Positions 1 through 7,678 of a DNA stretch of 64,000 bases are shown here, piece by piece. Within the stretch, counting starts at the first letter, position 1; the number at the start of each line of letters is the position of its first letter. This stretch comes from Dehalococcoides mccartyi. GTDB lineage: Bacteria; Chloroflexota; Dehalococcoidia; Dehalococcoidales; Dehalococcoidaceae. The position numbers were made by a program, and so were the translations under genes. The notes under the pieces were generated by a model, which was given only the letters and a program-made list of their open reading frames with translations, was not told the origin of the DNA and made no database searches. The stretch lies in contig NZ_CP013074.1 of assembly GCF_001889305.1 (NCBI RefSeq), positions 310,001 through 374,000 of the forward strand, written 5' to 3'.

Positions 1-78
1 AAGTGTATGCAATGTATCATCTGTCCGAAGGAGAACCGGGCGGGTTTTACTGCTTTGAAGGCAAATCCGCTTAGATAA
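1..78 (+). CDS. C-terminal end of a cysteine-rich (possible 4Fe-4S) protein, partial
   Basis: Only the last 25 codons are in the window. The frame reads KCMQCIICPKENRAGFTALK and ends at TAA (76-78). Three closely spaced cysteines (CxxCxxC) followed by proline resemble the tail of a ferredoxin-type 4Fe-4S motif. The rest of the protein lies upstream, so neither its domain structure nor its function can be given. About 175 bases without a convincing gene separate it from the next start. Confidence 0.5.
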   Translation, partial: KCMQCIICPKENRAGFTALKANPLR

Positions 79-253
79 ATACATAGTTATAGTTACTTGA
101 CCCTTTGCAACTCTGTTTTACTTCATTTAATCTAGTAGTAATATATTCTTATCCAGACATAATGACTCACCGCCAAAGGGATAGCCGCCGCTTTGAGCGG
201 CCGGTTTTTATTATAATCGCAGTATCAGTATGAAAGGGAGGGCTTTGCCATAT

Positions 254-529
254 ATGGAAAAGATAACGGGTAGGAACGCCGGGGAGATTAAGCTCTATGC
301 TCTAAGCACTTGCGGCTGGTGCCGTTTAACCCGCCAGCTTCTGGCTGAACTGGGGGTAGCTTATGAATTTGAATATGTGGATTTGCTTACGGGAGATGAA
401 CGGGCAAAAGCCTTAAAAGCTTTGGCCGCACTTAATCCGTCCAGTTCATTTCCTACTATGGTTATCCGGGGAAACAAAGTGATTATAGGTTATAAAGAGG
501 CTGAAATAAGGGAGGTGCTGAAAGCATGA
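254..529 (+). CDS. Glutaredoxin-like thiol-disulfide protein (CGWC)
   Basis: A 91-aa thioredoxin-fold protein with a CGWC redox motif near residues 19-22 (STCGWCRLTRQLL), followed by the cis-proline region (SSFPTMVI) and a GYKE segment typical of glutaredoxins. It probably reduces or oxidises cytoplasmic protein thiols. The ATG at 254 was chosen because GGGAGG lies upstream of it; the in-frame ATG at 230 has no ribosome-binding site. Its stop overlaps the start of the next gene by 4 bases (ATGA), so it is translationally coupled to a ferredoxin:thioredoxin reductase. That suggests it is the natural thiol substrate of that enzyme. The pairing is seen; the partnership is inferred. Confidence 0.8.
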   Translation: MEKITGRNAGEIKLYALSTCGWCRLTRQLLAELGVAYEFEYVDLLTGDERAKALKALAALNPSSSFPTMVIRGNKVIIGYKEAEIREVLKA

Positions 530-1032
530 GCCCGAAAATACCTAAACCGGCTGAAGATGCAGTAGTTTTGCAGGCACGTCTCAAGCGTGAGGCTGAGGCT
601 TCTGGTTACCACCTTAACCCAAACGGTGATTTTGTAAAGATGCTTGCGGAAGGTTTGCTTGCTAACCGCAGGCGTTATGGTTATCCTTCTTGTCCCTGCC
701 GTCTGGCAGAAGGCGACAAAGAGGCGGATAGGGATATTCTTTGTCCGTGTGATTACCGTGATGCAGACTTAAGTGAATTCGGCAGCTGCTACTGTGCCCT
801 GTATGTAAACAGCCGGATTGCAAAGGGGGAAAAACAGCCTCAGCCTGTACCTGAACGCCGCCATCTGCCCAATCCTGCGCCGAAGGCAAAATCTGTCGAA
901 ACATCTTTCGGGCTGACTTACCCTGTCTGGCGTTGCCGGGTATGCGGTTACTTGTGCGGGCGTGACGAAGCACCGGACGAATGCCCCATTTGCAGGGCTG
1001 GCAAAGAGCGGTTTGAGCTGTTTATACATTAA
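526..1032 (+). CDS. Ferredoxin:thioredoxin reductase catalytic chain fused to rubredoxin
   Basis: 168 aa. Residues 30-100 match the FTR catalytic beta chain, with CPC at 56-58, CPC at 73-75 and CYC at 88-90; these cysteines hold the 4Fe-4S cluster and active-site disulfide. The usual third motif is CHC, so the histidine is replaced by tyrosine here. Residues 133-168 form a small rubredoxin-like domain with C137xxC140 and C153xxC156. The protein probably passes electrons from ferredoxin or rubredoxin to a disulfide partner, very likely the glutaredoxin-like protein encoded just upstream with a 4-base overlap. The catalytic assignment is firm; the electron donor is inferred. Confidence 0.85.
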   Translation: MSPKIPKPAEDAVVLQARLKREAEASGYHLNPNGDFVKMLAEGLLANRRRYGYPSCPCRLAEGDKEADRDILCPCDYRDADLSEFGSCYCALYVNSRIAKGEKQPQPVPERRHLPNPAPKAKSVETSFGLTYPVWRCRVCGYLCGRDEAPDECPICRAGKERFELFIH

Positions 1033-1119
1033 AACCCAAAAGTCCATAAGGCTTGCCTGAGAGTGCCACTTGGGCTATCATAGTGTCTGGCAGTGAGTAT
1101 ATGAGGCTGGTCTTTTGGG

Positions 1120-2031
1120 ATGAATTTTTTACGCCGTTATGATTTTTATCTGCTGATACTGTTTATAGGGTTAGGGGTGCTGGCCTTTAACGGTGGCTGG
1201 GTACTGCCTTTGCGGCTGTTATTTGGCCTGCCGCTGGTCCTGATAGTGCCGGGTTATGCCCTGGCATCAGTCCTGTACCCCTCTAAGCTTAGCCTCAGCC
1301 GCTCCTCACGGCTTATGGTTAGTCTGGCACTCAGTCTATCAGTCTCCATGCTGGCAGGGCTGGTTTTAAACTATACGGTTGGGCTGGGGCAGGAGAGTGT
1401 TCTGTGTACTCTTTGCAGTTTAAGCCTTATATTTTGTCTTGCGGCCATTGGCAGAAGGCAACGTTTGCCGCCTGACGAAAGACCCGGTCTGATACTAATC
1501 CCTCCTGACACTAAAAAACAGGTCTCCGGAAATACCTCCCAGGTTTTCTTGAATATGCTTCTGGCAGTTTGCCTGCTGGGAGTGGGCGGATTTGCCGTAA
1601 AACAACTGGTACAAGTTTATTCGCCGGCGGAGTTTACTCAGTTTTATATGCTGGGTATAGATGATACTGCCGAAAACTTTCCAAGTATGTTTTTTCTGGA
1701 TAACGGGCAGGTGACTGAAGTGCAGTATGGCAACCGGCCTGCGGTAGAGGCTGTTTCTGCCTGCCTGAAGCTGGTCATCTCCAATAGCGGCCAGTTTGAC
1801 ATAGTTTATAGGGTGGAAGCTCTACTTAACGGCCATCTGCACAAGTTTTCCTTTGGCGATGGCACAGAATTTGACGGTTTTATAGACGTGCCTGCGAGTG
1901 TTGTTAATTCACTTGAGCTCTATTTTGCCCCGATTGAACCGGGTGATAACCAGTTACTGGAAATTTGGCTTTATTCGGGTGACACCCCGGTATTCTCCCA
2001 GCCTCTTAAACTTGTCTTCAGTACGGACTAA
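1120..2031 (+). CDS. DUF1616-type membrane protein
   Basis: 303 aa. The N-terminal half has about four hydrophobic segments (roughly residues 9-25, 29-55, 65-90, 93-112) with the LPLVLIVPGYALASVLYP signature typical of DUF1616. A fifth segment lies near 140-160, followed by a soluble, probably extracellular, beta-rich C-terminal half of about 140 residues. No enzymatic motif is visible. DUF1616 proteins are often near envelope glycan genes, and here the next genes are glycosyltransferase-like, so a role in envelope assembly is a reasonable guess. Function is unknown. The gene is convergent with the glycosyltransferase ending at 2044. Confidence 0.7.
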   Translation: MNFLRRYDFYLLILFIGLGVLAFNGGWVLPLRLLFGLPLVLIVPGYALASVLYPSKLSLSRSSRLMVSLALSLSVSMLAGLVLNYTVGLGQESVLCTLCSLSLIFCLAAIGRRQRLPPDERPGLILIPPDTKKQVSGNTSQVFLNMLLAVCLLGVGGFAVKQLVQVYSPAEFTQFYMLGIDDTAENFPSMFFLDNGQVTEVQYGNRPAVEAVSACLKLVISNSGQFDIVYRVEALLNGHLHKFSFGDGTEFDGFIDVPASVVNSLELYFAPIEPGDNQLLEIWLYSGDTPVFSQPLKLVFSTD

Positions 2032-2043
2032 AGCGGTTTTTGC

Positions 2044-3051
2044 TCAGGCCAAAAGCTTTGCATATATCTCTTTGAGGCTGGTTATTACCAGAGGCCAATT
2101 GCAGGCGGATACCTTGGGCCGGGTATTAGGCGGCGGGTTTTTTATATGAGCCTGAAAAGCTTTTAGAAATTCAAAATCATCTTTTGCATAGTACAATCCC
2201 TCTCCTTCAGTGAATACTTCAGGCAGAGCACCGAATGGGGTAGTTATAACCGGCAGATTGGAGGACATAGCTTCCAGTACTGAAAGAGGCATTTCGCTGG
2301 AAAAAATCTGGTGGTTGGTATCTTCTTCCAAGAGCATGGGGTATATGTAACAGTCTGCCAGAGCGTACCAGTCAGCAATATTGGGGCGGAAACTGGTCAG
2401 AATCATGCAGCTGCTTTTTCTCAGATTTTCCAGCAGGGTGCGGTTAAAAATACCCGGATTTGAAACGGCCATTATTACCTGTGTATCCGGGTTTTGCATA
2501 CGTCTTAGCAGGTCCACTCCCCGCCCTGACCGTATCGGCCCTACGTGAAGCAGAAGCAGTTTGTTTTGGGGCAGGCAATACTGGCGGCGAAGCTCAGCTT
2601 TGATTTCAGGTGAAACCGGCTGAAAAACAGTCATATCCACCCCGTTCGGTAAAATGACAGTCTCTATTCCGGACTCTTTGAAAAAAGCGGCACATTTTTG
2701 GGATAAGCAGATTGCCAGATCCGGTTTTATATACGGAAGCATGTTTTTTACGGTACGGGTCTTGGCTGGCTGTTGGGCGGAAATGACTGTTTTAGCTCGC
2801 GGAGCGGACAGTTTGGCCAGTTGCAGGCGGAAAAGTTCAGCCGAATCCGGTTTACCCAGCAGGTGAATTATATCCGGCTGGAAACGGCGGATGCGGTTCA
2901 GGCTTCTGGGGCGGGTAAAGTGTTCCTTGTGGCAGAGTAGAAGCGATATATCCTTTTCTTTGGAAAGAAAATCAGCCAGCTGGGCCGCCATTTTATATAT
3001 ACTGCGGTCAGGGCAAACCTTGAAATCACCTATCAGACAGATTTTTATCAT
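2044..3051 (-). CDS. Glycosyltransferase family 4 (GT-B) protein
   Basis: 335 aa. The C-terminal half carries the GT4 donor-nucleotide region: LPNGVD near 145, HVGPIRSGRG near 180, and an E-rich stretch EMPLSVLEAMSSNLPVITTP with the retaining-transferase acidic pair. This family transfers sugars from nucleotide-sugars to glycans or lipids on the cytoplasmic face of the membrane. The N-terminal acceptor domain is shorter than in many relatives, so the acceptor cannot be predicted. It sits between a DUF1616 protein and a HAD-glycosyltransferase fusion, consistent with a surface-glycan cluster. Confidence 0.75.
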   Translation of the reverse strand: MIKICLIGDFKVCPDRSIYKMAAQLADFLSKEKDISLLLCHKEHFTRPRSLNRIRRFQPDIIHLLGKPDSAELFRLQLAKLSAPRAKTVISAQQPAKTRTVKNMLPYIKPDLAICLSQKCAAFFKESGIETVILPNGVDMTVFQPVSPEIKAELRRQYCLPQNKLLLLHVGPIRSGRGVDLLRRMQNPDTQVIMAVSNPGIFNRTLLENLRKSSCMILTSFRPNIADWYALADCYIYPMLLEEDTNHQIFSSEMPLSVLEAMSSNLPVITTPFGALPEVFTEGEGLYYAKDDFEFLKAFQAHIKNPPPNTRPKVSACNWPLVITSLKEIYAKLLA

Positions 3052-3193
3052 ATTATGCTCTGGAATATCCGAAATCTAGTGTAAGCTACTCCCGCCTGTT
3101 CGTCAAAACATTTTTATATAGCAGCTGAGGTGGCTACGGATTGCCAAATATGCCAAATGACCATGACAATGTGTAATAATATGGCAAAAACTA

Positions 3194-3223
3194 TTGACAA
3201 ATGGCAAGATACGGGCTTATCAT
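3194..3223 (+). promoter_or_regulatory. Sigma70-type promoter for the HAD/glycosyltransferase gene
   Basis: TTGACA (3194-3199), an 18-base spacer, then TATCAT (3218-3223), about 30 bases before the ATG at 3253. The surrounding 80 bases contain several copies of TGCCAAAT/ATGGCA-like words in both orientations, possibly operator half-sites. No transcript data are available. Confidence 0.5.
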
Positions 3224-3252
3224 AGTGACAATAAGCGAAAAACAGGGTATAA

Positions 3253-4089
3253 ATGAACCAAAAGGCTGTATTTATTGACCGGGACGGCACAATTGTAGAG
3301 GATGTGCCGTATTGCAATTCCCCCAGAAAAATACGTTTGCTGAACGGGGCGGGTAAAGCTATTAAAAGATTAAATGACCAGGGCTATCTGGTCATTTTGA
3401 TTACAAACCAGTCCGGGGTTGCCAGAGGTTATTTTTCTGAAGAGACTTTAGGCGAAATTCATAACAAGTTAAGAGAAGAATTGGATTGTTTCGGTGCTCA
3501 TCTGGATGATATTTTTTATTGCCCTCATCATCCTTCAGAGGGTTGCACCTGCCGTAAACCGTCAACAGGTCTTATTGAAAGGGCAATTGAAAAACATGGC
3601 ATCAATAACAATCTCTCATATTTTATAGGTGACCGGCTGATAGATATGCAGGCAGCAAACCGAACAGGCTGTAAAGCAGTGCTGGTGCCTTATGCCCCCC
3701 CAGAAACAGATTATTTTAAATCAGATGTTACTCCTGACAGCCGCCCCTCTTTTCTGGCTGGTGATTTTACTGCCGCAGTAGATTGGATACTGGCAGATGC
3801 TGCGGGTGAAGCAGCCGTTTCGGTAATTATACCCACCCTTAACGAAGAGCATAATATTTGCTGTGTTTTGCCCCGCTTGCGGCGTGTCCCCGGTATTAGC
3901 GAGGTTATTTTGGTAGACGGTAAATCTACTGACCGGACTGTTGAAAATGCCCTGAGGCTATGGCCGGAAATAAAGGTTATTAACCAGCCCGGTCGGGGTA
4001 AAGGTAATGCTATGAGGGTGGGTTTTGTTAAAAATATATGCCACAAAGTCTCCAAACTAATGACAATAGACAGACTACAAGACATATAA
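3253..4089 (+). CDS. HAD sugar-bisphosphate phosphatase fused to a truncated GT2 glycosyltransferase
   Basis: 278 aa. Residues 1-180 are a HisB-N/GmhB-type HAD phosphatase: DRDGT with D9 and D11, a zinc loop with C90, H92, C98 and C100, and the late motif IGDRLIDMQAA. The family removes the 7-phosphate from heptose bisphosphates or related sugars. Residues 188-258 begin a family-2 glycosyltransferase (VIIPTLNEEHN, then VDGKSTD and GRGKGNAMRVGF). The DXD region and everything after it are missing; the frame runs into about 20 unrelated residues and stops. The phosphatase domain looks intact, while the transferase domain is almost certainly inactive in this form. Confidence 0.75.
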   Translation: MNQKAVFIDRDGTIVEDVPYCNSPRKIRLLNGAGKAIKRLNDQGYLVILITNQSGVARGYFSEETLGEIHNKLREELDCFGAHLDDIFYCPHHPSEGCTCRKPSTGLIERAIEKHGINNNLSYFIGDRLIDMQAANRTGCKAVLVPYAPPETDYFKSDVTPDSRPSFLAGDFTAAVDWILADAAGEAAVSVIIPTLNEEHNICCVLPRLRRVPGISEVILVDGKSTDRTVENALRLWPEIKVINQPGRGKGNAMRVGFVKNICHKVSKLMTIDRLQDI

Positions 4090-4204
4090 TAGCAAAAAAA
4101 ATGCCAAAAGGCTATAAGTTGTCTAATTAGTTTATCAAGGCATTCGGCAGGGTGACGGATATTGCCACTTGTACTTGGCGGATATATTTTCTAAACTGAT
4201 ACAG

Positions 4205-5002
4205 ATGGACCCCATTAAAAAGAACAGGATAGGCCTGCTTTTTAGCCTGATAGTTATCTGTCTGGCCGGGGTATCCTTTTTCTTCTGGGCTGTGCCGGAA
4301 GTACTTGGTCAGCAATATATCAAACTCCTTGACTGTCTGCCGTTACCACAGGCGGGAGAACGGATACTTGTATTTTCCCCCCACCCGGATGATGAGACTA
4401 TTGCGCTGGGCGGATATATTGCCAGTGCTTGTCAGGCTGGTGCGGAGGTAGAAATTGTACTGGTTACTGACGGCAGCAAATATACTCCTCGGGAGACCCG
4501 CTATGCGGAATTTGAACACGCCTGCCATCTTTTGGGGGTTAGCGAAGATAATCTGGTGTTTCTGGGTTTTAAAGATGGCAGTTTGAATTCATTATCGCTT
4601 AACAGTCTGGCTGCTTCATTTGGGAATTTGATAAACAGTTTTCAGCCGGATATCGTGTTTTATCCCCACCACAAGGATGCCCATGCTGACCATGCGGCTG
4701 TAAGCAGAGCAGTCGGTCAGTATCTTAAAACTATTCCCGGTATACAGAGGTATGAATATCTGGTGCATTACCGGATATTATTCCCTCAGCCGCGGATTTT
4801 TAACCAGAACTTGTATCTGCTGCCGCCGCTTACACTGGTAAATGAAGACCAGAATTGGCTTCGCTTTGACCTTTCTGAAGCCCAATTGGAGCAAAAAATA
4901 GCAGCCATGAGTGCTTATGAGAGCCAGCTGAAAAACCCGTTTTTAAATCCCCTTATGCAGAGTTTTATCCGCCAGAATGAGCTGGTTTGTCTGCCAAATT
5001 GA
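4205..5002 (+). CDS. PIG-L (LmbE-like) family deacetylase, membrane-anchored
   Basis: About 265 aa from the ATG at 4205; a TTG at 4169 would add 12 residues. An N-terminal hydrophobic segment (residues 8-30) anchors it. The catalytic zinc/base motif HPDDE lies at about 60-64, and a second histidine motif (HHKDAHADH) near 160 completes the PIG-L/LmbE signature. Members remove N-acetyl groups from GlcNAc-containing lipids or glycans. Together with the adjacent sugar phosphatase and glycosyltransferases this suggests surface-glycolipid modification. The start is uncertain because neither candidate has a clear ribosome-binding site. Confidence 0.8.
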   Translation: MDPIKKNRIGLLFSLIVICLAGVSFFFWAVPEVLGQQYIKLLDCLPLPQAGERILVFSPHPDDETIALGGYIASACQAGAEVEIVLVTDGSKYTPRETRYAEFEHACHLLGVSEDNLVFLGFKDGSLNSLSLNSLAASFGNLINSFQPDIVFYPHHKDAHADHAAVSRAVGQYLKTIPGIQRYEYLVHYRILFPQPRIFNQNLYLLPPLTLVNEDQNWLRFDLSEAQLEQKIAAMSAYESQLKNPFLNPLMQSFIRQNELVCLPN

Positions 5003-5252
5003 ATAGCTCGAGTGATGTTTTCGTTTAATACCAAAAATTGCATAAGGTTTTTGCGGCCCGGACTGTTTATGCCCCTCGTGGCCGGGCAGATTACCGGAAT
5101 AGCGTCTTTATGCGGGTGTTAGCGGGTGTTTCCCCTCTAGATGATACTAAGGTGTCTAGAAATGGATTGTGAGGCTTGCCTTTAGTAATGTTGAAAGCTA
5201 ACATTTAGGTGTATTTTCTGCAGTAAAAAAATTATCGGGAGCGGCCGGATAT

Positions 5253-6227
5253 ATGAACGATATTTTAGATAAAAAGTGGTCTTATCGTGAACTTGGCAAA
5301 ACAGGCATAGGGCTCAGCCCCATAGGTTTGGGTGGCTGGCAGTTTTCCCGCGGCAAGGGGGCGGCTATCGGTGTCTGGGGTATGCTAAACCAAACTAAAG
5401 TAAATGAGATTGTGCTTAATTCACTTACCGGCGGCATAAACTGGTTTGATACCGCTGAAGCTTACGGTATGGGGCAAAGCGAAGAGTCTCTGGCCGAAGC
5501 TTTGAAGCAGGCGGGTATCCGGCCGGGGGAATGTTTTATAGCTACCAAATGGCAGCCTACCATGCGCTCGGCCTCTTCTTTGAAGACCCTTTTGCCCATA
5601 CGTGAGGGTTTTCTAAGCCCGTATAAGGTAGATTTGTATCAGGTGCATTTCCCGGGGCTTTTTGCCTCCATTGATACCCAGATGGATAACATGGCCGCTT
5701 TGTATAAAGAAGGCCGGATACGGGCTATAGGCGTCAGCAACTTTAATGCTTCTCAGATGCGTATTGCCCAGAAACGTTTAAACAAACACGGGCTGTCACT
5801 GGCTTCAAATCAGGTCAAGTATAATCTGCTGGACCGGCAGATTGAGACAAACGGGGTGCTAGAGACCGCCCGCGAACTGGGTATCAGTCTGATTGCTTAT
5901 TCTCCGCTGGGTATGGGCATTCTCTCCGGTAAATACCAGCGCAATCCGGAGTATTTGGAGCAGGTGCCTTTTATCCGCCGCAAAGCTATCCGCCGCGGGT
6001 TGGAAAAGAGTATGCCGGTTATAGCCAAGCTTTCGGAAATAGCTGTCAGATACCATGCGGATATAGCTCAGGCGGCTTTGGCATGGGTAATTTACGGGCA
6101 GGGTGACACTGTTTTCGCTTTAGCCGGGGCCAGTACTCCGGTGCAGGCACGGGAAAACCTGAAGGCTTTGGATATAAAGCTGACCACAGCCGAAATCGCC
6201 GAACTAAACAGCATATCCCATTTTTAG
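5253..6227 (+). CDS. Aldo/keto reductase
   Basis: 324 aa with the AKR catalytic tetrad in order: D66 (WFDTAEAYG), Y71, K99 (IATKW) and H132 (LYQVHFPG). C-terminal motifs for NADP binding (SPLGMGILSGKY and ALAGASTPVQARENL) are present. It is a soluble TIM-barrel oxidoreductase reducing aldehydes or ketones; the substrate cannot be deduced. The length is normal. The ATG follows GGGAG within about 20 bases. Its last four bases overlap the end of the convergent UPF0251 gene. Confidence 0.85.
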   Translation: MNDILDKKWSYRELGKTGIGLSPIGLGGWQFSRGKGAAIGVWGMLNQTKVNEIVLNSLTGGINWFDTAEAYGMGQSEESLAEALKQAGIRPGECFIATKWQPTMRSASSLKTLLPIREGFLSPYKVDLYQVHFPGLFASIDTQMDNMAALYKEGRIRAIGVSNFNASQMRIAQKRLNKHGLSLASNQVKYNLLDRQIETNGVLETARELGISLIAYSPLGMGILSGKYQRNPEYLEQVPFIRRKAIRRGLEKSMPVIAKLSEIAVRYHADIAQAALAWVIYGQGDTVFALAGASTPVQARENLKALDIKLTTAEIAELNSISHF

Positions 6228-6577
6228 GGTTCTTTCGGCGGGTCTGGCTGGCAAGTGGGTGTTTGCCTCTGACAGCAGGGGCGGGCATCTATCTCAAAAA
6301 CCCCTCCCTCTATCCGTAGTGCCTTGCCATTTAGCAGGGCGTCGGCTACTTTGTATCTGGCGGAGTAGAGCATCCGCTGGAAAGTGGGCCTGGAAATATT
6401 CATCTGCTGGGCAGCCTCGGTCTGTTCAAGTCCCAGCAGGTCTTTCAGCCGCAGGGCCTCAGCTTCTTCAGTGGACAGCTGGTTTTCCTCAAGCATACTC
6501 AGAGGTATGCCGGCAGGTTTGTAATAAGCTACTTTGGGTATTTCACTTATGCGGCGGCATTTATATGGTCGGGGCAT
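6224..6577 (-). CDS. UPF0251 (DUF134) HTH protein
   Basis: 117 aa. It has the family opening MPRPYKCRRISEIPKVAYYK, the AGIPLSMLEE core, and a sigma-r4-like helix-turn-helix at about 53-80 (GLEQTEAAQQMNISRPTFQRML) ending in GKALRIEGG. A cysteine-rich tail (RPCCQRQTPTC) may bind metal. UPF0251 proteins are presumed DNA-binding regulators without a defined target. The normal length and clear family match make the call firm; the regulon is unknown. Confidence 0.85.
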   Translation of the reverse strand: MPRPYKCRRISEIPKVAYYKPAGIPLSMLEENQLSTEEAEALRLKDLLGLEQTEAAQQMNISRPTFQRMLYSARYKVADALLNGKALRIEGGVFEIDARPCCQRQTPTCQPDPPKEP

Positions 6578-6728
6578 GGTGTTTACCTTTCAGTTTCTTT
6601 GCCACTTGGCTTCAGAATAGCCTGTACTTTTATTTGTGTCAATATTTTTCTGCGGGTGTTATTACGTATCGTTACTAATAGACCTTATGCCTGTTTTGGA
6701 TTAGACTCAAAAAAGGAGGATAAAGCAG

Positions 6729-7223
6729 ATGACAGATACCAAGTTTATTGCGCAGCAGCTAGAGCTTTTAAAAGATCCGAATGGGCTGGTACGCCAGTCC
6801 GCCCGTCTGGCACTCGAAGATTTGGGTAAAGCAAGCGTGCCGTATCTGGTAGCAAAGCTGGATGAGAATAAGGGTGAAGCGTTGTGGGAAAGTGTTAAGG
6901 CCCTTAGCCGTATCGGGGATGCCTCTTCTGCCGGGGCTTTGGTAAAGCTTCTCTCCCATGAAGTATCTGATATACGTTGGCTGGCATCTTTGGGTCTGAT
7001 AAAGATAGGTAAAGAGGGGGTAAAGCCGCTTCTGCGGGCGCTTAGTTTGTCAGATGCCCGTTCCCCTTTCCTAAGGGAAGAAGCTCACCATGTGCTTACA
7101 GGGCTGAGGGATAAGGAGCTTAAGAGCAATCTTTCCGGGGTTATAAGTGCTTTGGAGAGCAATTCCCCACGGTCTGCTGTGCCGGTAGCCGCTGAGGAAG
7201 CACTTATAAAGCTTAAACTTTAG
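6729..7223 (+). CDS. HEAT-repeat protein (PBS-lyase type)
   Basis: 164 aa built almost wholly of about four to five HEAT-like helical repeats of roughly 31 residues, each with an A-R/K-x-AL-x-LG pattern (QSARLALEDLGK, ESVKALSRIGD, RWLASLGLIKIG). Such alpha-solenoids act as protein-binding scaffolds. An AAAGGAGG ribosome site is placed about 8 bases before the ATG, supporting strong translation. It has no operon partner: the upstream gene points away and the downstream one starts 450 bases later. No specific function can be assigned. Confidence 0.75.
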   Translation: MTDTKFIAQQLELLKDPNGLVRQSARLALEDLGKASVPYLVAKLDENKGEALWESVKALSRIGDASSAGALVKLLSHEVSDIRWLASLGLIKIGKEGVKPLLRALSLSDARSPFLREEAHHVLTGLRDKELKSNLSGVISALESNSPRSAVPVAAEEALIKLKL

Positions 7224-7364
7224 GGGCGGGCTTTCGGGCAGAACTAAATATAAGCATTTAGAAGTAACTAAACTAAACTACAGCAATTTATGGCAAGTTA
7301 TGGTCAAAAAATAAGCTGTATTTACTTAAAACAAATCAGTATCTCTCTATTATACCTCTGTAGC

Positions 7365-7394
7365 TTGACTGCGGGGGTATAATAGGGGTACAAT
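7365..7394 (+). promoter_or_regulatory. Candidate promoter for the aminomutase leader
   Basis: TTGACT (7365-7370), an 18-base spacer, then TACAAT (7389-7394). It lies about 285 bases before the aminomutase start, which implies a long 5' leader containing the small frame at 7425-7517 and the hairpin at 7471-7491. An overlapping TATAAT at 7378-7383 lacks a spaced -35. Confidence 0.45.
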
Positions 7395-7424
7395 ACACTT
7401 GATATCAAGGACACGAGGAGGTAT

Positions 7425-7517
7425 TTGTCATTCCAAAGTGAGAAAATATACTTAAATATAGTCTTGGTGACCCGTTTTATAACGGGTTTTATCCCCGGCC
7501 CTTTCCGCTGTTTTTAA
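7425..7517 (+). CDS. Possible 30-aa leader peptide
   Basis: A TTG start placed 7 bases after a consensus AGGAGG opens a 30-codon frame (beginning MSFQSEKIYLNIVL) ending at TAA 7515-7517. It lies within the leader of the aminomutase gene, and a terminator-like hairpin falls inside its coding sequence. No homologue is recognised. The strong ribosome site is the main support; it may be an attenuator peptide or a chance frame. Confidence 0.35.
   Translation: MSFQSEKIYLNIVLVTRFITGFIPGPFRCF
7471..7491 (+). terminator. Terminator-like hairpin in the aminomutase leader
   Basis: CCCGTT (7471-7476), loop TTAT, AACGGG (7481-7486), then TTTT. The stem is short (6 bp) and the U-run only four, so it is a weak terminator or an attenuator within the leader rather than a strong gene end. 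Confidence 0.4.
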
Positions 7518-7678
7518 TCTTCCGGTTGTTTCCTTCTCAGTTGTTTTGTGTCATTCCGGGTATGTGCTAGTCTTAGCGTAGTTTCAAACCTCTTTATTCA
7601 AGCTGTCAGCTTGTCCAGCCGTGTTTTCTTAATTCAGCTTTTGGGTTGGGGTGTATCCCGCACAAAGGAAGGATTAAC

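Noticed and set aside
5040-5110. GC-rich inverted repeat (GGCCCGG...CCGGGC) as a terminator
   Set aside because: No T-run follows and the stem is imperfect; may be a chance or regulatory hairpin.
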